A stretch of 64,000 bases of DNA, from NCBI RefSeq assembly GCF_017876405.1, contig NZ_JAGINW010000001.1, forward strand, positions 6,957,203-7,021,202, in the 5' to 3' direction. Below the pieces are notes generated by a model. That model saw nothing but the letters and a program-made list of their open reading frames with translations, was not told where the DNA came from and ran no database searches. Positions 8,801 to 15,369 of this stretch are shown here, piece by piece. The DNA comes from Kibdelosporangium banguiense (GTDB taxonomy: Bacteria > Actinomycetota > Actinomycetes > Mycobacteriales > Pseudonocardiaceae). Each line of letters begins with the position of its first letter. Position 1 is the first letter of the stretch. A program made the translations under genes and the position numbers.

Positions 8801-9639
8801 GTCGGGGCCTTGGTGTTGGTGTCAAGCGGAACCTTCTCGAACGCACTGTCCACAGTGGCCGAGCAGTCCGACGGCACGGCCTTGGCCGCCGTCTTGACGC
8901 CACCGAGGATGTGCTCGATGAACAGCGGTTCGCTGTACGCGCCCTGCGGGTGGCCCATCGCGGTGGACCAGACCTTGGCCAGGCCGACGTCACGGCACCA
9001 GGAGATCGGGTGGTCGGCGCCCATCGCGTCCGGGCCCGGGTTGTAGGTGCGTTCGTCCGCGGTCACCAGGACGTGCACTTTGCCGCGCATGTTCTGGTCG
9101 AAGTTGTACCACTCCTCCGCGCGCTGCCAGCGGGCCGGCAGGCCCTCGGTCGAAGCGTGGTCGTGCTCGGCGACCTTGGCCAGGCCCTGCAGCACGCCGG
9201 GGGAGTGGCTCGGCATGTGCGCACCGGCGTTGACCAGATCGTCCCACCAGGGAAAGGACGATTCGATGCCCATGTCGGTGGCGTTGTGGATGGCCGCGAT
9301 GCCACCGCCGTTGCGGACGTAGGTCTGCACGGCCTGGCGTTGTGCGTCGGTGTCCCAGACCATGCCGGACGTCTGGAACATGATCACGACGTCGAACGTG
9401 GCCAGGTTGGCGTCGTTGAACACCGCGGCGTCCTCGGTGTGCACGACCTCGAAGTTGTTGTCGGTGGCGAGCTTCTTGAACATCGCCACCCCGGCGGGGA
9501 TGGAGTCGTGCCGGTAGCCGGCGGTCTTGGTGAACAGCAGTGCCCGGAACGCCGGCTCAGCCTGCGCCGATGCCGTCACTGGTATCAGGCCGATCGTTAT
9601 CAGCACCGCGGCGAGCGCCGCGGCAAGGCGTGTTCGCAT
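5809..9639 (-). CDS. Secreted ThuA domain / PQQ-type sugar dehydrogenase fusion with PKD, CBM6-like and Ig-like domains
   Basis: The 1276-residue protein starts with a Sec signal peptide (about 1-28, ending ASAQA). It then has a ThuA-like domain (about 32-250; RALLFTKTAGYRHDSI, GGGIAAIHNATD, AEEWYNFD) and a glucose/sorbosone dehydrogenase beta-propeller (about 275-690; GYLTFGPGGNLYIGVGDD, RGKILRVHPEPGG, MGFRNPFRFTVD). After these come a PKD domain (about 700-780; YKWTFGDGA), an Ig-like segment, a CBM6-like beta-sandwich (about 890-1025), an Ig/OmpL47-like domain (TEYSVDGGAWTPY) and a helical tail. It is last in the sugar ABC operon, 28 bp after the isomerase, and probably acts outside the cell on a sugar or glycan feeding that transporter. 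A related fusion lies at 58199-61501. Confidence 0.87.
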   Translation of the reverse strand: MRTRLAAALAAVLITIGLIPVTASAQAEPAFRALLFTKTAGYRHDSIPAGVAMFKKLATDNNFEVVHTEDAAVFNDANLATFDVVIMFQTSGMVWDTDAQRQAVQTYVRNGGGIAAIHNATDMGIESSFPWWDDLVNAGAHMPSHSPGVLQGLAKVAEHDHASTEGLPARWQRAEEWYNFDQNMRGKVHVLVTADERTYNPGPDAMGADHPISWCRDVGLAKVWSTAMGHPQGAYSEPLFIEHILGGVKTAAKAVPSDCSATVDSAFEKVPLDTNTKAPTALTVAPDGRVYYTEILGQVKVVDPATNTTSTALDLPVYSGGEDGVIGITVDPDFATNHWIYVNYSPPGTAEINRISRFTAHGNTIDKASEQVILEVPASRLEEPGHTGGYLTFGPGGNLYIGVGDDTNPFQSSGYAPIDERPGRDLFDAQKTAANTNDLRGKILRVHPEPGGGYTIPAGNMFAPGTAKTRPEIYAMGFRNPFRFTVDTDGTIYMADYGPDARDANPNRGPDGKVEWNIIRSPGYYGWPYCVANNIPYNDFDFATNTSGAKFDCANLVNDSPNNTGLTNLPAARTAEVFYGYGASAEFPDLGTGGAAPMAGPVYRFDPNLASDRKFPAYYDGRPLFYEWARNRLFTFNLDSQGSILKVDPWLTSQKTLAPMDMRFGPDGALYLLEWGGGYGRDNPDSGLYRIDYSQGNRRPVAQVAATPTSGGVPLEVRFSSAGSADPEGTPVTYKWTFGDGATSTEANPTHTYTTRGAYNVHLEVTDGTGKTGSANVSVSVGNTAPAVSIARPVNGGFFDFGQQVPFDIKVTDPEDGQIDCTKVVVSPALGHDAHAHPTDPINACRGKFPTVLDTGHADANIFYSVDASYTDKGSQGVPPLTGRATHVLQPKHKQAEYFTDSSGIRIVSQAGAESGRRIGDISNGDWISFKPMNFTGINQVQLRVSSPTGGGSVQLRAGSPTGQLMADIPVPNTGGWDNYVLLPAVNITRPVGTTELFMVFRGSQPSPFDLDSMTFVGNGVVDVQAPRTTLSAPAPDGKDGWYVTPPKITLSAADDEDGSGVESTEYSVDGGAWTPYTAPFPITGEGSHVVRYRSVDVAGNVEAEGSREVKLDTSAPVLALTGVDPGGEYGDSKDLALSWQATDSGSGVASHEAKLDGKPLSPGTLPLHTLALGSHSLEIAAVDKAGRTSLHRIAFTVRTSADDLRALVDRLAAGQAPALKPPIDLAERFAAAKQPQAAALAMWTFNYVVRLTVPDKQAAAVLLRDSKALVEQWRS

Positions 9640-9667
9640 GGGAACCTCACAGCAGGGTGTTCAGTTG

Positions 9668-10510
9668 TCAGAGTGACTTCAGGAAGGCCAGCCCGTCGGC
9701 TGCCAGGTCGTCCTGGCTCGCGGCCAGCGGTCGCCAGATCGACGCCGCGGTGGCGATGCTCGCGTTGTGCGAGGTGAACGATTCGATACACAGTGGACCG
9801 TCATAGCGGGCGTCACCCAAGGCGTCCAGCAACGCCCGCCAGTCGAGGTGATCACGCCCTGGTGTGCCGCGGTCGTTGCCGCACACCTGCACGTGTGCGA
9901 TCCGGCCGTTGGCCGCCCGGATCGCGGCTGGGATGTCGGTCTCTTCGATGTTCTGGTGGTAGAAGTCCAGTGCGACACCGCAGGACGGTAGTCCGGCCAG
10001 TGCCTCCAGTGTCTGGCCGATTGTGTTGAGCAGGCTTGTCTCGTATCGGTTGAGTGGCTCGACGGCGACCGTGACACCGGCCTGTCGCGCGTGTTCCAGC
10101 ACTAGCAACAGGTTGTCGCGCAGTTCGCGGATGTCGAACTCGCGTTCTTCGTCACGGGCCCGCCACGTCCGGCCGACCGACGTGTACGCCGGTCCGGCGA
10201 TCACCTGCGAACCGACCTGGAAGGCGACGTCCACACAGGACCGCAGGTAGTCCTGTGTGGACGCCACCGTGCCGGGGGCAGCTCGCACGAGCTCACGCCC
10301 TGGCGGCATGACAAGCACGACGGTCGCGGTCAGGCCGAGGTCGTCCAGCAGTGCCTTGGCCGCGCCGGGTGCCCAGTCGCCGAGGTTCTCCACCGGCAGC
10401 TCGATGGTGTCGAAGCCCCACCCGGCGATCTTCGGCGCGAGTGCCCGCAGCGCCTCGTCGTCCAGGGGAGAGGTCCACACCCAGGTGTTCACACCGATCT
10501 TGAAGGACAC
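9668..10510 (-). CDS. Sugar phosphate isomerase/epimerase family protein (xylose isomerase-like TIM barrel)
   Basis: The 280-residue protein fits the xylose isomerase-like TIM barrel of D-psicose/tagatose 3-epimerase type. Metal and catalytic acids are visible in VAVEPLNRYE (about 148-157, Glu), VALDFYHQNIEE (about 178-189, Asp and His), HVQVCGNDRGTPGRDHLDW (His/Asp) and PLCIESF (about 239-245, Glu). It acts on free or keto sugars rather than phosphates in many members. The start is 4 bp after the binding-protein stop, so the sugar taken up by the transporter is the likely substrate source. Confidence 0.83.
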   Translation of the reverse strand: MSFKIGVNTWVWTSPLDDEALRALAPKIAGWGFDTIELPVENLGDWAPGAAKALLDDLGLTATVVLVMPPGRELVRAAPGTVASTQDYLRSCVDVAFQVGSQVIAGPAYTSVGRTWRARDEEREFDIRELRDNLLLVLEHARQAGVTVAVEPLNRYETSLLNTIGQTLEALAGLPSCGVALDFYHQNIEETDIPAAIRAANGRIAHVQVCGNDRGTPGRDHLDWRALLDALGDARYDGPLCIESFTSHNASIATAASIWRPLAASQDDLAADGLAFLKSL

Positions 10511-10514
10511 CGGC

Positions 10515-11678
10515 TTACTTCCACTTGTCGGGGTAGCCGGGCATCTGCTGGCAGCCGCACAGGGCGTAGTGCAGGGGTGGCATGCCCTGGGTGCGGTAGG
10601 TGTCCAGGGAGGCGTCGTTGATCACTGGTTGGGGCAGGATCCATTCCTGGGGTACCTGTTCGCCTTTGAGGATTTTGACCGCGGCGATGACGGGTGTGCG
10701 CCACTGGTAGGTGGGGTAGGTCGGTGCCTGTGCGGTCAGGCTTTCCTTTTTCCATTTGTCGAGGAATTGTTGCTGGTCTTCGCCGGAGATGGCGGGTGCT
10801 TTCTTGCCGGCGTCTTCGAAGGCTTCCAGGACGGGGACGGCGGCGGTGCCGTCGTCCATCCAGATGCCGTTGATGTCGCCGCGTTGCAGGTAGTCCGAGA
10901 CGATGCTTTTGGCTTTGGCGCCGTCGTTGCCGGTGAACTCGGTCCCGACGACCTGCACACCCTTGTTTTTGAAGATGCGTTCGGCCGCGGCCCAGCGGTG
11001 TTCGAGCACGTCCACGCCGGGCAGGACGCGCAGGGCGAGTACTTTGCCGCCTTGGCCGACTTTCCCGGACAGGAATTCGGCGGCGGTCGCGCCGAATGCG
11101 TAGCCGCCGATGGGGTGGATGAAGGTGACCGGGCATTTGGTGTTCACGCCGCGGTCGAACACGATCACCGGGATTCCCTTGGCGCAGGCGGCTTCGACGG
11201 CTGGTGTGAGGGTTGCGGTGGTGTTGGGGGAGACGATGAGGGCGTTGCAGCCGCTGGAGGTCAGTTGCTGGATGTCGCTGATTTGTTTGTCGTCTTTGGC
11301 TTCCGCGTCCAGCACGGTGAACTTCGTGATCTCCGGGTGGAGGGTGGCTTCGACTTGCATGGTCTTCCAGCCGACCTGGCGCCAGGGGTTGTCGACGGAG
11401 GCGTTGGAGAAGCAGACTTCGTAGGGTCCGGGTTTGGCGAACTTCTTGGTGTCGGCCATGGTGGGTTTGAGTGCTTGTTCCCAGGGTTTGTCGGCCGGAC
11501 CTTGGGGTTTCTCGTCGCGCAGGGCGAGTTGGCGGTCGTATTCGGCCTGGTCGAAGAACTCCGACTTGGCTGTCGCCGGAGCCGAGCTGCCGGGTGGCGT
11601 GCTCGCGGGTAAGTCGCTCGAACATCCGGTGAGGATCAGTAAGCCGGCAACGCTGATGGCCGTGCACCCCAGCTTCAT
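10515..11678 (-). CDS. Sugar ABC transporter substrate-binding lipoprotein (CUT2 type)
   Basis: The 387-residue protein has a lipobox (LLILTGCSS, Cys19), so it should be anchored outside the membrane. A low-complexity linker follows, then a periplasmic-binding fold of ribose/TorT type: PYEVCFSNASVDNPWRQVGW, GCNALIVSPNTTATLTPAV, GIPVIVFDRGVNTKCP. Four Cys near the end (CGCQQ and others) are unusual. It overlaps the second permease by ATGA and belongs to the same operon. It captures the sugar for import; the exact ligand is unknown. Confidence 0.88.
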   Translation of the reverse strand: MKLGCTAISVAGLLILTGCSSDLPASTPPGSSAPATAKSEFFDQAEYDRQLALRDEKPQGPADKPWEQALKPTMADTKKFAKPGPYEVCFSNASVDNPWRQVGWKTMQVEATLHPEITKFTVLDAEAKDDKQISDIQQLTSSGCNALIVSPNTTATLTPAVEAACAKGIPVIVFDRGVNTKCPVTFIHPIGGYAFGATAAEFLSGKVGQGGKVLALRVLPGVDVLEHRWAAAERIFKNKGVQVVGTEFTGNDGAKAKSIVSDYLQRGDINGIWMDDGTAAVPVLEAFEDAGKKAPAISGEDQQQFLDKWKKESLTAQAPTYPTYQWRTPVIAAVKILKGEQVPQEWILPQPVINDASLDTYRTQGMPPLHYALCGCQQMPGYPDKWK

Positions 11679-12655
11679 GCTTTCTTCCTCCTCCAGTTGA
11701 CCGACGCGTACGCGACGGCCGCGATGATGATCACGCCCTGCACAGTGGATTCCAGCCCGCCGGCCACGCCGAGCAGGTTGAGCAGCGAGAAAAGCGATTC
11801 GAGGGTCAGGGCGCCGGCCATGGCCGCGACGACGGACCCACGCCCGCCGCCGAGCACGACCCCGCCGAGGACGACCGCGGTGATCACCCGGAATTCCAGT
11901 CCGTCGCCGACTTGGGCGGAGACTCCGGCGAACCCGCCGAGCAGGATCGCGGCGAGTGCGGCGGACAGGCCGGACAGGACGAACGCGAGGGTGCGTAGTC
12001 GTTCGACCCGGCCGCCGCCGAGCCAGACCGCGGTGTCGTTGTCGCCGACCGCGATGAGGGTGCGGCCGGTGGGGCTGCGCATGAACAGCACGGCCAGCGC
12101 GATGATCACCGCGAGGACGACCACCGACCAGGGTAGTTGGCCGATGAGGGGGATGCCGTCGATGCCTTGGCGGCCGATGGTGCGGAAGGAGTCGGACAGG
12201 GCGCCGCGGGGTGCGCCGCCGGTCCAGAGGAAGACCGCGCCGTCCAGCACGAGCAGCATGCCGAGGGTGACGATGAAGGAGGGGACGAGCAGCCGGGTGG
12301 TGATGGTGCCGTTGAGCAGGCCGATGAGAGCGCCGATGCCCAGCATCAACCCGATGACCCAGAGTGTCGCGGTGTCGTTGCCGTCGATCAGCCGGGCGGC
12401 GATGACGACTTCGGCGGTGACCAGCGAGCCGACGGAGAGGTCGAATCCGCCGCTGACGATCACGAAGTACTGCCCGATCGCCAGGATCATCAAGGGCGCG
12501 GCCCGTTTCAGCAACGCCAGATACCCCGCCGGCTCCTGATAGGACGGCCCGGCGAAGGCCAGCGCGATGAGCAGCAGGGCGAGCACGGCCAGCACGGGTG
12601 CTGTGCCGGACGCGAATCTCGGGCGGGTGGCCGTGGTGGTTGTCTCGGTGGTCAT
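11675..12655 (-). CDS. Sugar ABC transporter permease (RbsC-like), second subunit
   Basis: The 326-residue protein has about eight to ten membrane segments and the RbsC-type signature GQYFVIVSGGFDLSVGS (about 75-91) plus VVLGGVVLGGGRGSV (about 270-284). The ATG at 12655 overlaps the stop of the first permease (ATGA); upstream in-frame sequence is only read-through inside that gene. Two different permease subunits imply a heterodimeric channel in the CUT2 family. Confidence 0.9.
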   Translation of the reverse strand: MTTETTTTATRPRFASGTAPVLAVLALLLIALAFAGPSYQEPAGYLALLKRAAPLMILAIGQYFVIVSGGFDLSVGSLVTAEVVIAARLIDGNDTATLWVIGLMLGIGALIGLLNGTITTRLLVPSFIVTLGMLLVLDGAVFLWTGGAPRGALSDSFRTIGRQGIDGIPLIGQLPWSVVVLAVIIALAVLFMRSPTGRTLIAVGDNDTAVWLGGGRVERLRTLAFVLSGLSAALAAILLGGFAGVSAQVGDGLEFRVITAVVLGGVVLGGGRGSVVAAMAGALTLESLFSLLNLLGVAGGLESTVQGVIIIAAVAYASVNWRRKKA

Positions 12656-13647
12656 CGGGCCCTCCGGGACAGCTGGCTGCGTGCGTAGAGGGCCACGGCG
12701 GTGATGAGGACGGCGCCGCGGACGACGTCTTTGAGGAAGGGGGTGACGCCGAGGTCGTCGAAGATGGTGTCCAGGGTGGCCAGGATGAGGACTCCGCCGA
12801 TGGTTCCGGCCACCCCGCCGCGGCCGCCGGACAGCAGGGTTCCGCCCAGGACCACGGCGGCGATGGATTCGAGGTCGTAGCCGCCGTCGGTGCCGACGTA
12901 GGGTGAGCCGGAGCCTAGGCGGCTGGCCAGCAACAGGGCCGCGAGCCCGGCCATGATCGAGCACAGCACGTGTACTTTGACGGTGGTGCGGCTGGTGCGG
13001 ATGCCGGATAGCCGGGCGACGTCTTGGTCGCCGCCGACGGCGTAGATGTGGTAGCCGCCGCGGGTGCGGGTGAGGTACCACCAGGCGAGACCGGCCAGGG
13101 CGAGCATGACCAGCGTGGAGACCGGGATCGGGCCGATCCGGTCGTAGCCCAGGTGCTGGAAGCCGCGTGGTACCGATCCTGCTGGGCCGGTGTAGGTGTT
13201 TTCCAGATAGCCGCGGATGATCAGGGCGATGCCGAGGGTGGCGATGAAGGCGTTGACGTTCAGCTGGGTGATGACCAGGCCGTTGACCAGGCCGACCATT
13301 GCGGCGAAGCCGAGGGTGAGCAGGATGCCGGGGATGATCATCGCTGGGTCGCCGGCCATGGTCTCGGCCGCGATCAGTGAGCACAGTCCGATCAGGTAGG
13401 CCACGGACAGGTCGAGGGAGCCGGTGAGGATGACCATGGTCTGGCCGATGGCGACCAGGCCGAGCACGGTGCCGCGGGTCAGGATGTTGAGGATGCCGCC
13501 GTGATCGAGCAGTACCCCGCCCTGAACGCCGACCAGGATGCTCCCGGCGACGAGCAACACGACGAGTGCGACGTAAACGGAGACTGTGGGGCTGATGGTT
13601 CGCTGAACGCGTTGTCGCACTTGTCGTTTCGCCATCGTCGCGGTCAC
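12652..13647 (-). CDS. Sugar ABC transporter permease (RbsC-like), first subunit
   Basis: The 331-residue protein is hydrophobic throughout and has the family signatures AIGQTMVILTGSLDLSVAY (about 63-81) and VVLGGTLLSGGRGGVAG (about 266-282). It starts with ATGA overlap on the ATPase gene and ends with ATGA overlap on the second permease, showing strict operon order ATPase, permease, permease, binding protein. Confidence 0.9.
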   Translation of the reverse strand: MTATMAKRQVRQRVQRTISPTVSVYVALVVLLVAGSILVGVQGGVLLDHGGILNILTRGTVLGLVAIGQTMVILTGSLDLSVAYLIGLCSLIAAETMAGDPAMIIPGILLTLGFAAMVGLVNGLVITQLNVNAFIATLGIALIIRGYLENTYTGPAGSVPRGFQHLGYDRIGPIPVSTLVMLALAGLAWWYLTRTRGGYHIYAVGGDQDVARLSGIRTSRTTVKVHVLCSIMAGLAALLLASRLGSGSPYVGTDGGYDLESIAAVVLGGTLLSGGRGGVAGTIGGVLILATLDTIFDDLGVTPFLKDVVRGAVLITAVALYARSQLSRRAR

Positions 13648-15104
13648 GCCGTGCCTCCTGTCGCCAGGGCCATCACGGCTTCCTCGGAGGGTTCGGCGGG
13701 CAGTTCACCGGCCAGCCGGCCGTCGTGCATGACCAGCACCCGGTCGCTCATCCCGATCAGTTCCGGCAGCTCACTGGAGATCATCAGGACGGCCACACCC
13801 CGGCCAGCCAGCTCACGTAACAGGTCATAGACCGATTTCTTGGCACCGACGTCGATACCGCGGGTCGGCTCGTCGGCCACGAGGATCTTCGGTTGCACCG
13901 CAAGCCATTTCGCGAGCACGACCTTTTGCTGGTTGCCGCCGGAGAGATACCGCACCTCCTGCTCGGTGCCCATCGACTTCAGCTGGACCGAACGCAGCAA
14001 CTGCTCGACATCGATCCGCCTACGGCCGAATGCCGCGTTGCGGACCAGCATCGTGTTGTCCCGCACGGTCTGGCGCAACGCCAGGCCTTGGCCTTTGCGG
14101 TCCTCGGTGACATGCGCGATGCCCTGCCGGATCGCGGCCCGCGGCGACCGGATGTGCACCAAGCGACCGTCTACTTCGAACTCGCCGGCGGTCAACGGAT
14201 CGACTCCGCAAATGGCTCGCGCCACCGCGGAACGCCCGGACCCCTGCAGGCCTGCCAGGCCGACAATCTCACCGGCGTGCAGCTCCAGATTGATCCCCCG
14301 CAGGCGATTGTTGCCGCCGTCGCGGATCGCCAGCCGGACCGTGCCCCGCGTCCGGGATCGGTCCGGGAACATCGCGTCCAGCGGACGGCCGACCATCGCA
14401 CGGACCAACTGGTCGGCCGTGATCTCGTCGGTTTTCGTGGTGGTGACCCGAATTCCGTCCTTCAGTACGGTGATGCGCTGGCTGAGGTCGAACACCTCGC
14501 GCAGCCGGTGCGAGACGTACAGCACCGCGATTCCGCTTGTGCGCAGGCGGTCGACCAGGTCGTAGAGCAGTTCGACTTCGTGGTCGGCGAGTGCGGCGGT
14601 GGGCTCGTCCATCGCGATCACCCGTGCGTCCATGGACAACGCCTTGACGATTTCCACCACCTGGCGTTGTGCCACGGGTAACCGCCGGACCGGGGTGCGC
14701 GGCGTGATCCCGTGTTCCCCCAATCGGTCCAGCAGGTCCGCGGTGTCGGCCTCCATCCGGCGGCGATCCACCTGGCCCCGGCGAACCGGCTCCCGGCCGA
14801 GGTACACGTTCTCGGCCACGGTGCGGTCGGCGAGCAGGTTCAGCTCCTGGTGCACGATGGCGATTCCGGCCTTCTGCGCGTCGCGGGGCGAGGCGAACGA
14901 GACCGTTTGTCCATTCAGGACGATCTCGCCGGTGTCCGGCCGGTGCACCCCGGCCAGGACCTTCATCAAGGTCGACTTGCCCGCGCCGTTCTCCCCGACA
15001 AGGGCGTGGACTTCGCCGGCGTACATGTCGATGTCGACGTTCCCCAGCACCGTGACGCCGAGAAACTGCTTGCTGATCCCGCTCAACCGTGCCGCTGGCG
15101 TCAT
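13644..15104 (-). CDS. Sugar ABC transporter ATP-binding protein (RbsA/MglA type, two ATPase domains)
   Basis: The 486-residue protein has tandem nucleotide-binding domains as in RbsA. The first has Walker A GENGAGKST (about 38-46), a degenerate signature LPVAQRQ and Walker B VIAMDEPTAAL. The second has a weak Walker A GLQGSGRSA, an intact signature LSGGNQQK (about 389-396) and Walker B ILVADEPTRG. This asymmetry is usual for CUT2 ATPases. It is the first gene of the operon and diverges from the SARP regulator, with a 265-bp control region between them. Confidence 0.9.
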   Translation of the reverse strand: MTPAARLSGISKQFLGVTVLGNVDIDMYAGEVHALVGENGAGKSTLMKVLAGVHRPDTGEIVLNGQTVSFASPRDAQKAGIAIVHQELNLLADRTVAENVYLGREPVRRGQVDRRRMEADTADLLDRLGEHGITPRTPVRRLPVAQRQVVEIVKALSMDARVIAMDEPTAALADHEVELLYDLVDRLRTSGIAVLYVSHRLREVFDLSQRITVLKDGIRVTTTKTDEITADQLVRAMVGRPLDAMFPDRSRTRGTVRLAIRDGGNNRLRGINLELHAGEIVGLAGLQGSGRSAVARAICGVDPLTAGEFEVDGRLVHIRSPRAAIRQGIAHVTEDRKGQGLALRQTVRDNTMLVRNAAFGRRRIDVEQLLRSVQLKSMGTEQEVRYLSGGNQQKVVLAKWLAVQPKILVADEPTRGIDVGAKKSVYDLLRELAGRGVAVLMISSELPELIGMSDRVLVMHDGRLAGELPAEPSEEAVMALATGGTA

Positions 15105-15230
15105 GAGTCACACCCCAGTCCCCGACGACTGCGTTCTCTGAAGCCCAGGTGAATCCGGTGACCGTGCGCTCGCCCACAGTCATGATCGGGGACTTTACGG
15201 AGGACTTACGTAACCGTCAAACAAAAGTAA

Positions 15231-15244
15231 TGCCGACTTCGGCA
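15231..15244. promoter_or_regulatory. Palindrome TGCCGA-CT-TCGGCA in the operon/SARP control region
   Basis: A perfect 6-bp inverted repeat with a 2-bp centre. GGCAAAACTT and GGCAAAGTCC follow directly as near-direct repeats (15241-15260). It lies between the divergent sugar ABC operon and the SARP gene, so it is a plausible regulator site for either. No factor can be named. Confidence 0.4.
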
Positions 15245-15300
15245 AAACTTGGCAAAGTCCCTCGAACGTCGCACGCGACTAGGCCAATCGAGGCCCCCTG

Positions 15301-15329
15301 GTTACTGCAAAATCGATTTGGCAGGTAAC
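15301..15329. promoter_or_regulatory. Nested imperfect palindrome upstream of the SARP gene
   Basis: GTTAC (15301-15305) and GTAAC (15325-15329) flank TGC/GCA and a perfect central AAATCGATTT (15310-15319). The outer arms are offset by one base. It ends 41 bp before the chosen GTG start of the SARP gene, a position suited to promoter control. This is inferred from symmetry only. Confidence 0.4.
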
Positions 15330-15369
15330 GTTGCCCCGGATAACAGTGTTGGCCGGCAGGGGGCGGCGC

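Noticed and set aside
6814..9777. Long open frame on the plus strand opposite the first ThuA-dehydrogenase gene
   Set aside because: It is an antisense shadow caused by high GC third positions; the residues are rich in Arg/Val/Gly without domains, while the minus-strand protein has clear domain motifs.
12656..13384. Long N-terminal extension of the second sugar permease
   Set aside because: It is read-through within the first permease gene in another frame; ATG 12655 gives the family N-terminus and ATGA overlap.
14269..15183. Alternate minus-strand frame beyond the ATPase start
   Set aside because: It overlaps the ATPase in the wrong frame and has no domain; the ATPase motifs fit the other frame.
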